NCBI GenBank assembly: GCA_025612245.1
Contig: JAAXKQ010000011.1
Span: forward strand, 1 to 64,000
Length of the DNA: 64,000 nt
Direction of reading: 5' to 3'
Source of the DNA: Ignavibacteria bacterium
GTDB lineage: Bacteria; Bacteroidota; Ignavibacteria; Ignavibacteriales; SURF-24
Below, one piece after another: positions 15,564-23,605 of this stretch. Positions within the stretch are counted from its first letter, which is position 1; each line of letters opens with the position of its first letter. The position numbers and the translations under genes are program-made. The notes below the pieces were generated by a model. The model searched no databases. It was not told the DNA's origin and saw only the letters and a program-made list of their open reading frames with translations.

Positions 15564-17300
15564 ATGGTTCAATTAACCATAAACAATATAAAAGTAAATG
15601 CAGAGGAAGGAATGACAATTCTGGATGCTGCTAAGTCTGTGGGAATACATGTGCCTACCTTGTGCCATTTGAAGAATCTGACTCCCACAGGGGCCTGCCG
15701 TATTTGTGTGGTTGAAGTTGAAGGACAAAGGGGGCTCATTCCAAGCTGCGCTTATCCGGTCTACGAGGGAATGGTTGTGGAAACCAACTCTCCCAGGGTA
15801 AGAAAAGCCAGAAAAACCATTGTTGAACTTTTGGTCGAAAACCATCCGCAGGACTGCCTTGTATGCGTACGCAACAAGAACTGCGAACTTCAGGACCTCT
15901 CCGAGCAGTACGGCGTCAGGGAACACCGCTATAAAGGTGAAACCAAAAAACACGCAATAGACGTCTCCAGCTCCGCCCTCGAAAGGGACCCCGCCAAATG
16001 CATACTCTGCGGCCGCTGCGTCCGTGTTTGCAACGAGGTCCAGAAAGTCGGCGCAATCGACTTTACAAAGAGGGGATTTTCCAGCATCGTTACAACCCCT
16101 TACAATAAAGGCATTAACGTCAGCGATTGCATACTCTGCGGACAGTGCATACTGGTCTGCCCGACTGCGGCCTTAAGGGAAAAGAGTGCATTAAAGGAAG
16201 TTGCTTATGCACTTAACGACAAGAGTAAATTTACCGTTGCACAGGTCGCTCCCGCGGTACGTGCCTCCCTGGGCGAAGAATATAATTTCCCCGTGGGTAC
16301 TAACGTTACGGGACAGCTCGTTACGGGATTGAAACGCCTGGGATTCGACAGGGTCTTCGATACCAACTTTGCCGCTGATCTTACGATCATGGAAGAAGGT
16401 ACGGAACTGGTAGACAGGATAAAAAATAAGAAAAAGCTTCCCATGTTCACCAGCTGCTGCCCTGGCTGGATCAAGTACATTGAGCAGAACAGGCCTCAGA
16501 TGCTGGAGCACATATCAACGTGCAAGTCGCCCCACGAAATGCTGGGTGCAGTTACAAAGACATACTACGCAAAGAAGATGGGGCTCGACCCGAAGGATAT
16601 ATTCGTGGTTTCAATAATGCCCTGCACGGTCAAGAAATTTGAATCCGACCGCTCTGAGCTTAACGAAGCCCTCAGGCAGGACGTTGATGCCGTTCTGACT
16701 ACAAGGGAACTGGTCAGGTACTTCAAGATGGCAGGAATTGATTTCAGCGACCTGCCCGAAGATAAATTTGACAATCCACTTGGTGAATCAACCGGAGCCG
16801 CTGCAATTTTCGGTACCTCTGGCGGTGTTATGGAAGCTGCCTTGAGAACGGCTTACCATATTCTTACCGGAAGCGAACTTGAAAAGCTCGAGTTCGAGGA
16901 TATACGCGGGCTCCAGGGCATAAAAGAAACCTCGGTTAAGATTGGTGATCTGGAACTGAACATTGCAGTAGTAAACGGCATTGGAAACGTCGCTCCTATT
17001 CTGGACGAAATCCAGAAGGGCGAGTCCAAATACGACTTTATCGAAGTCATGTCCTGCCCCGGCGGTTGCATCAACGGCGGAGGCCAGCCGATACACAACA
17101 AACCGGAGAAGGTACAGAAAAGAATTAAGGTCCTCTATGAAATAGATTCTCAGATGGTCTGCCGCAAATCCCATGAAAACGACGCGGTTAAGACTATTTA
17201 CAAGGAATTTTTCAAGGAACCAAATAGTCATAAAGCTCATGAAATTCTGCATACTACATATACCGACAGGAAAGAACTGCTCAAGAATAGCGTCGGTTAA
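15564..17300 (+). CDS. hydA: [FeFe] hydrogenase catalytic subunit, set 1
   Basis: 578 residues. The N-terminal NuoG-like [2Fe-2S] domain uses C34, C45, C48 and C62. A His/Cys [4Fe-4S] site follows (H94, C98, C101, C107), then two ferredoxin clusters (C146-C156 and C189-C199). The H-domain has all three signatures: TSCCPGW (C298, C299), MPCTVKKFE (C354) and SCPGGCINGGG (C498, C502). All expected H-cluster ligands and the proton-relay Cys are present, so it should catalyse reversible H2 formation. The accessory domains match trimeric NADH/ferredoxin-linked enzymes. No C-terminal [2Fe-2S] domain is present, unlike the Thermotoga enzyme. The maturases HydE, HydF and HydG are not in the window. 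Confidence 0.95.
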   Translation: MVQLTINNIKVNAEEGMTILDAAKSVGIHVPTLCHLKNLTPTGACRICVVEVEGQRGLIPSCAYPVYEGMVVETNSPRVRKARKTIVELLVENHPQDCLVCVRNKNCELQDLSEQYGVREHRYKGETKKHAIDVSSSALERDPAKCILCGRCVRVCNEVQKVGAIDFTKRGFSSIVTTPYNKGINVSDCILCGQCILVCPTAALREKSALKEVAYALNDKSKFTVAQVAPAVRASLGEEYNFPVGTNVTGQLVTGLKRLGFDRVFDTNFAADLTIMEEGTELVDRIKNKKKLPMFTSCCPGWIKYIEQNRPQMLEHISTCKSPHEMLGAVTKTYYAKKMGLDPKDIFVVSIMPCTVKKFESDRSELNEALRQDVDAVLTTRELVRYFKMAGIDFSDLPEDKFDNPLGESTGAAAIFGTSGGVMEAALRTAYHILTGSELEKLEFEDIRGLQGIKETSVKIGDLELNIAVVNGIGNVAPILDEIQKGESKYDFIEVMSCPGGCINGGGQPIHNKPEKVQKRIKVLYEIDSQMVCRKSHENDAVKTIYKEFFKEPNSHKAHEILHTTYTDRKELLKNSVG

Positions 17301-17361
17301 TATGTGCGGCAGGTGGATTTAGTCAAGCTTTTTTTAATTGCATAACCATATAGAGTCTGAT

Positions 17362-19362
17362 ATGGCAATGAGCAAAGGAATTGTCAGTACAATTGGACAG
17401 AAATGTAAAAGATGTTACTCTTGTATCAGGGAATGTCCTGCTATTGCAATCAGAGTAGTAAATGGCCAGGCAGTCGTAATCGAGGACAGGTGCATCAGCT
17501 GTGGACATTGCCTTAAGGTCTGTTCGCAGCAGGCAAAACAGATAAAAAGTGACATAGAAATTATACTGGAGGAGATACTGACCTCCGGTAAAGCCGTTGC
17601 TATTATTGCTCCTTCGTTTGCTGCATCTTTTCCTGAGAGTTACTTAAAACTGCCTGCTGCACTTCGGCTTTTGGGCTTTAAGGCCGTAACCGAGGCTGCC
17701 TTCGGGGCTGATCTTATTGGACAGCTTTATTCCCGTGAAATGGAGTCATTTCAGGGTAAAACGATAATCAGTTCAGCCTGCCCGGCAGTATATAATTATA
17801 TAGAAAAATATGTTGATGAGCTGGTGCCGAACCTTGCAACCATTGTTTCTCCAATGATCGCAATGGGGAGGTATCTGAAGGCGAACCTGGGAGAAGACAT
17901 TAAAGTTGTTTTTATCGGTCCGTGTGTAGCCAAGAAAAGCGAATACATCGATGACGAGGTAAGCGGTGCCATCGATGCTGTTCTTACCTTTACTGAACTA
18001 AAGGAAATTTTCCGTAACAAGGGAATTAGCCCTTCTGAACTTCAGGACAGCGATTTTGATCCGCCGCATTCTTCCATCGGAAAGGTTTTTCCGCTGGCAG
18101 GCGGGCTGCTGAAAACAGCGGCCATTTCAAACGACATACTTGCAAAAGAGATCATAGTGGTTGAAGGCAAGGATAAGGTCCTCGAAATAATCAACGAAAT
18201 TGCCAATGGAAACATTAATTCCAAGTTCGTGGATATCCTTTTCTGCGAAGGCTGCATAAGCGGGCCGGCTATCGACAGCGACCTGAACTATTATTCCAGG
18301 AGGGAAAAGGTTATTAAGTACTGCGAGGAAAAGATCAACACGGTTGACAAGCACTTGTGGAAAAGTAACCTCTTCAACAGCAGGAATATCAATTTCAGGA
18401 GGAACTTCTCTTCAAAAAATCAGCGCAAGCCGATGCCTTCGGAAGAGAAGATAAAAGAGATACTTGCACGTTCGAATAAATTTGAAAAAAAGGATGAGCT
18501 TAACTGTACGGCTTGCGGATATGTTTCCTGCCGTGAGTACGCTGTTGCAATTGCAAAGGGGCTGGCTGAGGATGAAATGTGCCTGCCGTTTTTGATTGAA
18601 AAGCTTGAAAACGCCTACGATGAGCTGAAAAATACGCAGGAACAGCTCCATTCGGCAGAAAAGCTCGCCTCAATCGGGCAGCTGGCAGCGGGCGTGGCGC
18701 ACGAGATAAACAATCCGCTGGGTACAATTCTTTTGTATTCATCCATGCTGAGAAACGAATGGTCCAAAGTTTCCGGATGTAACCAGTATACAGAAGACCT
18801 GAATATGATCATCGATGAGACTAACCGCTGCAAGAACATTGTGGCAAATCTTCTGAACTTTGCAAGGCAGGGAAAACTCAGAGTTTCTAAAATTAACGTC
18901 TGGGAGCTTCTCTCAAAAATAATTAAGACCTTTTCGGTTAACCCGGTCTACCGGGATGTGAAAATAAACCTGGAATGCACGGCAACAGATCCGGTAATCG
19001 AAGCCGATGCAGACCAGATAAAGGAAGTTTTTCTTAACGTTCTGAACAATGCCTTTGAGTCTTTTGAAGATAAAAAGGATAAAAATGTTTCTGTGAGCCT
19101 CCGCAGCCAGGATGAGTACCTTTCCGTTGAATTCAGCGATACGGGCTGCGGCATAGTGAAGGAAAATATCAGCAAGTTATTTACACCTTTCTTCACGACA
19201 AAGAAAATGGGAAAGGGTACCGGGCTGGGCCTCGCAATAGCTTACGGTATTGTAAAAATGCACAGAGGGGATATAGCGGTTCAAAGTAAACTGGGTGAGG
19301 GGACAAAATTCACGATAAAGTTACCCACTCATCTCAACAACACTCAAACCATAATGAACTAA
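17362..19362 (+). CDS. Histidine kinase fused to ferredoxin and hydrogenase-like sensor domain
   Basis: The ORF track starts at TTG 17338; ATG 17362 (MAMSKGIV) is more plausible. Numbering here follows the track. A 2x[4Fe-4S] ferredoxin (C23-C33 and CISCGHCLKVC) leads into an H-domain-like region with altered signatures: SSACPAV (proton-relay Cys is Ala, ligand C148 kept), GPCVAKKSEY (C196) and FCEGCISG (C303-x2-C306, one residue closer than the usual x3). A CxxC-x4-C-x16-C iron-sulfur motif (C390-C415) follows, then a HisKA domain with H455 (GVAHEINNPLG) and an intact HATPase (N-box NVLNNAFESF, DTGCGI, GTGLGLAIAYG). I infer that it senses H2 or redox state and phosphorylates partners rather than turning over H2. 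It lies between the two hydrogenase sets and 12 bases before a receiver gene. Confidence 0.85.
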   Translation: MAMSKGIVSTIGQKCKRCYSCIRECPAIAIRVVNGQAVVIEDRCISCGHCLKVCSQQAKQIKSDIEIILEEILTSGKAVAIIAPSFAASFPESYLKLPAALRLLGFKAVTEAAFGADLIGQLYSREMESFQGKTIISSACPAVYNYIEKYVDELVPNLATIVSPMIAMGRYLKANLGEDIKVVFIGPCVAKKSEYIDDEVSGAIDAVLTFTELKEIFRNKGISPSELQDSDFDPPHSSIGKVFPLAGGLLKTAAISNDILAKEIIVVEGKDKVLEIINEIANGNINSKFVDILFCEGCISGPAIDSDLNYYSRREKVIKYCEEKINTVDKHLWKSNLFNSRNINFRRNFSSKNQRKPMPSEEKIKEILARSNKFEKKDELNCTACGYVSCREYAVAIAKGLAEDEMCLPFLIEKLENAYDELKNTQEQLHSAEKLASIGQLAAGVAHEINNPLGTILLYSSMLRNEWSKVSGCNQYTEDLNMIIDETNRCKNIVANLLNFARQGKLRVSKINVWELLSKIIKTFSVNPVYRDVKINLECTATDPVIEADADQIKEVFLNVLNNAFESFEDKKDKNVSVSLRSQDEYLSVEFSDTGCGIVKENISKLFTPFFTTKKMGKGTGLGLAIAYGIVKMHRGDIAVQSKLGEGTKFTIKLPTHLNNTQTIMN

Positions 19363-19374
19363 GGAGTTGTATAA

Positions 19375-19788
19375 ATGTCAGTTCACGAAAAAGTAAAAAA
19401 GATACTGCTGGTTGATGACGATATTGATCTGCTTGAACAGAACAAAATCATGCTGGAATCAAAGGGTTACAAAGTTGTCACGGCCGAAAACGTGGAAGAT
19501 GGCTGGAACCAGTTCAAAAAAGAAAAGCCTGAGGCCGCAATTGTAGATCTTATTATGGAAGAGCACGATTCCGGATTTATTCTCTGCCATAGGATTAAGA
19601 AAGATTCCTACGGGAAAACCATTCCCGTTTTCTTACTTACTTCCGCCACTTACTTTACCGGTTTTAAGTTCGGTTCCTCTACAAATGAAGAAAAGGAATG
19701 GATAAACTGCGATGCAGTGCTCAATAAGCCGATAGTGCTCGAAGAGCTGCTGAAAAAAATTGAGCATTTTTTTGAAGCCGTAGCTTGA
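19375..19788 (+). CDS. Stand-alone response regulator receiver
   Basis: 137 residues, a receiver domain only. Acidic residues D14/D15, phospho-acceptor D58 (AIVDLIMEE), Thr in LLTSATYF and Lys in VLNKPIV. There is no output domain. It starts 12 bases after the hydrogenase-like kinase and is its most likely phosphorylation partner. AAGGAG precedes the ATG. Family members of this type shuttle phosphate in relays or act by protein contact. Confidence 0.88.
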   Translation: MSVHEKVKKILLVDDDIDLLEQNKIMLESKGYKVVTAENVEDGWNQFKKEKPEAAIVDLIMEEHDSGFILCHRIKKDSYGKTIPVFLLTSATYFTGFKFGSSTNEEKEWINCDAVLNKPIVLEELLKKIEHFFEAVA

Positions 19789-19901
19789 TTTTTATGGTGG
19801 AAATTTCGTAAATATCCGTAAATTTCTTTCTTAAAATAGTGTCAGCTTTTGATTCATCATCTGTTCTGAAAACGGTTTCAAAACTAAGTAAGGAATAACA
19901 A

Positions 19902-21386
19902 GTGGAAAACCAAAAACCACATGTCCTGATTGTGGATGATGAAAGAGGACTCCGGCTGGGTACAAAACGCCTTCTGGAAAGCGAAGGCTTTGTTGCTGAA
20001 GCCGCTGAAAACGGCGCCGAGGGGATCAGGCTTGCTAAAAGCAATGAGTATGATCTGGCCATTATTGACCTTAAGATGCCCGATATTGACGGCATCGAGG
20101 TCCTAAAGGCAATCCGTAAGGAAAACCCGAATACGGTGTGTTTCATTGCAACGGCCTATGCCAGCTTCGACACGGCAATTGAGTCCACAAAGCTGGGCGC
20201 TTACAGCTATATTCCAAAGCCTTTTACTCCTGAAGAGCTTCTGCTTCAGCTGAGAAAGGGGTACGAGAAGCGGCTTTTGATTCTTGAGGCCGAGCGCCTC
20301 AGGAAAGAGCGTGAGGAAAGGCTTCTGGAAATTGCCTATGAGAAGACCAGGCTGAAAACTATAATGGATTCAATTACAGAAGGCGCACTGGTAGTTAACA
20401 GGACTGGGGAGCTGGTCATGTATAATTCCGGTGCCCTGAAGTACCTGGATCTGCACGAAATTTTTATCGGGGATGTCATCCTCGAAATCCTTCCCGTTGA
20501 AATTACCGCAATTATTCAAAAATTCATCGATTCTGAAACATACATCCCGAATTCCTATTCGACACAGGTTGAACTGAAACCTAACAAGGAACTTGTCATT
20601 GAAGCCACCTGCTCACCCGTTCCGCATACAGATGGCTCTCTGGCAGGAGTCGTTACGGTCATCAGAAATATAACGGAATCCGTAAAAGTTGAAGCCGTAA
20701 AGTCGCAATTTGTTTCAATGGTAGCCCACGAACTAAAAACCCCTCTGGCTGCCGTCATCGGTTTTCTGAAGATTATTCTGGACGATGAGGTTAAAGTTTC
20801 GCCGGAACAGCAGAAGGACTTCCTTAAAAGGTCCTATACGAGGCTCCAGAGCCTTGTTGTTATGGTAAATGACCTTCTGGACATCTCCAGGATGGAGCTA
20901 AGAAAAGCACAGCGTGAAATTAAAGAGCTCGAAATTGATCAGATACTCAAATCCATAATCGATTTCCTTGAAATTGAGCTGCAGAAGAAAAAAATTACAG
21001 TTTCCCTTCACACCGACTCTCCAGCCTGCAGGCTTAAAGCTGATCAGAATGAAATTAACAGGCTCTTTACAAACATACTCAGTAATGCCGTAAAGTATAA
21101 CAAAGATAATGGCTCAATTGATATAAACATCAGTAACTCGGGAAATTATCTCGTCACCCGGATTTCCGACACCGGAATTGGAATGACAAAGGAAGAAAAA
21201 GCAAAGCTCTTCCAGGAATTCTACAGGGTCAAAAACGATAAAACCCGCGGCATCAGCGGCACGGGTCTTGGCCTTGCAATTGTAAGGCGCATCGTGGATT
21301 CCTATGCCGGCAAGATAGACGTGGAGAGCAATCCGGGTGAAGGCTCAACTTTTTCCGTTTATTTACCCTTAAGCCTCAGCAAATAA
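19902..21386 (+). CDS. REC-PAS-histidine kinase
   Basis: 494 residues starting at GTG, supported by AAGGAAT upstream. An N-terminal receiver (D12/D13, D56 in AIIDLKMPDIDG) leads into a coiled linker (about 125-150), a PAS domain (about 150-260), a HisKA domain with H276 (MVAHELKTPLAAV) and a HATPase domain with N-box (NILSNAVKYN), DTGIGM and GTGLGLAIV. A receiver in front of a kinase suggests that its activity is set by phosphate from an upstream kinase, probably the hydrogenase-like sensor. It lacks a transmembrane helix, so it acts in the cytoplasm. The 113-base gap before it may hold a promoter, but none was clear. Confidence 0.88.
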   Translation: MENQKPHVLIVDDERGLRLGTKRLLESEGFVAEAAENGAEGIRLAKSNEYDLAIIDLKMPDIDGIEVLKAIRKENPNTVCFIATAYASFDTAIESTKLGAYSYIPKPFTPEELLLQLRKGYEKRLLILEAERLRKEREERLLEIAYEKTRLKTIMDSITEGALVVNRTGELVMYNSGALKYLDLHEIFIGDVILEILPVEITAIIQKFIDSETYIPNSYSTQVELKPNKELVIEATCSPVPHTDGSLAGVVTVIRNITESVKVEAVKSQFVSMVAHELKTPLAAVIGFLKIILDDEVKVSPEQQKDFLKRSYTRLQSLVVMVNDLLDISRMELRKAQREIKELEIDQILKSIIDFLEIELQKKKITVSLHTDSPACRLKADQNEINRLFTNILSNAVKYNKDNGSIDINISNSGNYLVTRISDTGIGMTKEEKAKLFQEFYRVKNDKTRGISGTGLGLAIVRRIVDSYAGKIDVESNPGEGSTFSVYLPLSLSK

Positions 21387-21418
21387 ACAGTTTATATCGT
21401 TTAGCAACTTTAATCTCC

Positions 21419-21451
21419 GGGCAATGCTCTGAACAAGAAAAGCATCTGCCC
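21419..21451 (+). other. Bulged hairpin before the receiver and second hydrogenase set
   Basis: GGGCAATGCT can pair with AGCATCTGCCC with one bulge, in the 132-base gap between kinase and receiver gene. There is no T-run. It may be an mRNA processing or stability element that gives set 2 its own expression level. Confidence 0.3.
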
Positions 21452-21518
21452 ATGCGGAAATAATCTCATTTTCATCCTAAATAATAAATCTAAAACTTAA
21501 ATGTTGGAGAATACCTGT

Positions 21519-21899
21519 ATGGCACTAATCGCAATCATCGATGATGATCCGGATATTCTTGACGCCAGTACTCTGGTCCTGGAATCCAAGGGCTACGAGG
21601 TAGTTACCGCCTCAAACCCAAAGGACGGCTATGCAATAGTTTTCAAGCACAATCCGGATCTGATCATTCTGGACGTTATGATGGATGAGCCAGATGACGG
21701 CTTCTTCCTGGCCCAGAAGTTCAGAAGAGAGAAAATCCAGACTCCCATTATCATGTACACATCCGTTTCCAAGACAATAGGAATGGATTACGGAGCCAGT
21801 GAGATGGTTCCTGTGGATGACTTTGTTGAAAAGCCTATCACGCCCGACGAGCTAATTAGAAAGGTCGAAAAACTTTTGGTCAACCAAGTTAAGGAGTAA
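21519..21899 (+). CDS. Stand-alone response regulator receiver
   Basis: The ORF track starts at 21501, but the ATG at 21519 (MALIAIIDDD) has GGAG ten bases upstream and begins at the usual first strand. 126 residues: a receiver domain with acidic D8-D10, phospho-acceptor D52 (IILDVMMDEPDDG), Thr/Ser in YTSVSK and Lys in FVEKPIT. No output domain. It ends three bases before the second hydC, so it is translated with hydrogenase set 2. Likely a partner of the REC-PAS kinase. Confidence 0.87.
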   Translation: MALIAIIDDDPDILDASTLVLESKGYEVVTASNPKDGYAIVFKHNPDLIILDVMMDEPDDGFFLAQKFRREKIQTPIIMYTSVSKTIGMDYGASEMVPVDDFVEKPITPDELIRKVEKLLVNQVKE

Positions 21900-21902
21900 A
21901 AC

Positions 21903-22376
21903 ATGCTGGTACTGGAAAAAAACTCGTTAACAGAAGAAGTTGAAAGCCTCGTGGAGTTTTACGGGACTGAGCGTTCAGCCCTTCTGCCGATTCTTCAGGC
22001 CGTGCAAAGAAAGCACAAGTACGTAAGCGACTTTGTCCAGCAGGAGATAGCACGACTTTTGGATATACATCCTGTTGAAGTCTACAGCGTGGTTTCTTTC
22101 TATGCATTTCTTCATTCAGAGCCTCAGGGCAGAAATATCGTGCGTTTGTGCCAGACCATAGCCTGCGACCTGGCGGGCAAGGAAGCCGTAGCCAGGGCTG
22201 TTGAAAGGGAACTTGGAATTACTTTCGGCCAAACCACAAAGGATAAAAGAATAACCCTGGAATATGCAAACTGTCTTGGCATGTGTGATCAGGGCCCTGC
22301 TATGATTGTAAATGACAGGGTATATACCCACCTGACACCGGAAAAAGCCATTAATATTCTGAATGAAATCAAATAG
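21903..22376 (+). CDS. hydC: Trimeric hydrogenase NuoE-like subunit, set 2
   Basis: 157 residues, same fold and role as the protein at 13050. The [2Fe-2S] ligands are C83, C88, C124 and C128 (CQTIACDLAG and CLGMCDQGP). Between the pairs lies the family segment GITFGQTTKDKRITLEYANC. GGAG overlaps the end of the upstream receiver gene, and the next gene begins eight bases after its stop. It is clearly diverged from the set 1 copy, so the duplication is old or one set was acquired separately. Confidence 0.9.
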   Translation: MLVLEKNSLTEEVESLVEFYGTERSALLPILQAVQRKHKYVSDFVQQEIARLLDIHPVEVYSVVSFYAFLHSEPQGRNIVRLCQTIACDLAGKEAVARAVERELGITFGQTTKDKRITLEYANCLGMCDQGPAMIVNDRVYTHLTPEKAINILNEIK

Positions 22377-22384
22377 GAGCCAAA

Positions 22385-23605
22385 ATGAAACCTAACGGAA
22401 ATAAGTATGCCGTGCGCCAGGGGGCCGTTCTGTTTTCCGAATACGCACCGGGCAGCGGTATAAAGAAAGCTCTGGAGATCGGTCGGGAGAATATTCTCCT
22501 TGAACTAAGAGAATCCAAATTGAAAGGCCGCGGCGGCGCCGGGTTCCCTACGGCTACAAAATGGATGCTCGTTGCAGCTGCAAAGTCGGAGGAAAAATTC
22601 ATCGTCTGCAACGCCGACGAAGGTGAACCGGGAACTTTCAAGGACAGGGTTCTGCTTTTGGAGTATCCTGAACTTGTCTTTGAGGGAATGCTCATTGCGG
22701 GCTATACGCTTGGGGCGCGCCAGGGAATTATTTACCTCAGGGGTGAGTATGAATACATGCTGAAAAGCCTCGAAAGCTACCTCGAGCAGATGAAGGAAGA
22801 TAACCTGTTAGGAAATAACATACTTGGCAACCCGAATTTTAACTTTGAAATTGTAATTCGCCTCGGCTCGGGCGCTTATGTCTGTGGCGAGGAGACAGCG
22901 CTCATTGAATCTCTTGAAGGTAACCGCGGCGAAGCCCGTAACAGGCCCCCTTACCCGGTTAATACCGGATACCTCGGTAGGCCGACCGTAGTAAATAACG
23001 TTGAAACCCTTGCCTCCGTTCCGCACATACTGGTCAAAGGCGGCGAGTGGTTCAGAACCTTCGGGACGGATAAATCGACCGGGTCGAAACTGTTTTCCGT
23101 CTCCGGCGACTGCGAGCGCCCTGGAGTCTATGAGCTCCCGTGGGGGACAAAGATAAAAGACCTGCTTGAGATTGTAGGGGCAAAAAATACAAAGGCGGTT
23201 CAGGTTGGCGGCGCCTCAGGCAGCTGTATACCCAAAAGCCAGTTTGAAAGGACGCTTGCATACGAGGATGCCGCAACCGGAGGCTCCATTATGATCTTTA
23301 ATGAAAGCCGTAATATGCTTAAGATCCTGAAAAACTTCATGGAATTTTTTGTCGAGGAATCCTGCGGGCAGTGCACCCCGTGCAGGGTTGGTAACGTGAA
23401 GCTGCTTGAAGGAATTGAAAAAATTGAAAGAGGGGTATATACCTTTGGACACCTGAATAAACTCAAGGAGCTTGGCCGCACCATGCAGGTAGCCTCTAAG
23501 TGCGGGCTGGGTCAGTCGAGTCCCAACGCATTTCTGTCCATTCTGGAGAACTTCAAAGAGGAAATATTCAATAAAAACGGTTACGGAGGTCATAATGGAA
23601 AGTAA
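22385..23605 (+). CDS. hydB: Trimeric hydrogenase NuoF-like NADH subunit, minimal form, set 2
   Basis: 406 residues, the NuoF core only. FMN/NADH motifs GRGGAGFPTATKW and CNADEGEPGTFKDR, a conserved RPPYPVNTGY segment, and the [4Fe-4S] site ESCGQCTPCRVG with a later Cys in SKCGLGQ. The N-terminal thioredoxin-like domain and the C-terminal double ferredoxin found in the set 1 copy are both missing; the start has AGGAG upstream and the stop lies inside the next gene (11-base overlap), so this is the real length. It should still oxidise or reduce NAD(H), but its electron exit route must differ from set 1. Confidence 0.9.
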   Translation: MKPNGNKYAVRQGAVLFSEYAPGSGIKKALEIGRENILLELRESKLKGRGGAGFPTATKWMLVAAAKSEEKFIVCNADEGEPGTFKDRVLLLEYPELVFEGMLIAGYTLGARQGIIYLRGEYEYMLKSLESYLEQMKEDNLLGNNILGNPNFNFEIVIRLGSGAYVCGEETALIESLEGNRGEARNRPPYPVNTGYLGRPTVVNNVETLASVPHILVKGGEWFRTFGTDKSTGSKLFSVSGDCERPGVYELPWGTKIKDLLEIVGAKNTKAVQVGGASGSCIPKSQFERTLAYEDAATGGSIMIFNESRNMLKILKNFMEFFVEESCGQCTPCRVGNVKLLEGIEKIERGVYTFGHLNKLKELGRTMQVASKCGLGQSSPNAFLSILENFKEEIFNKNGYGGHNGK

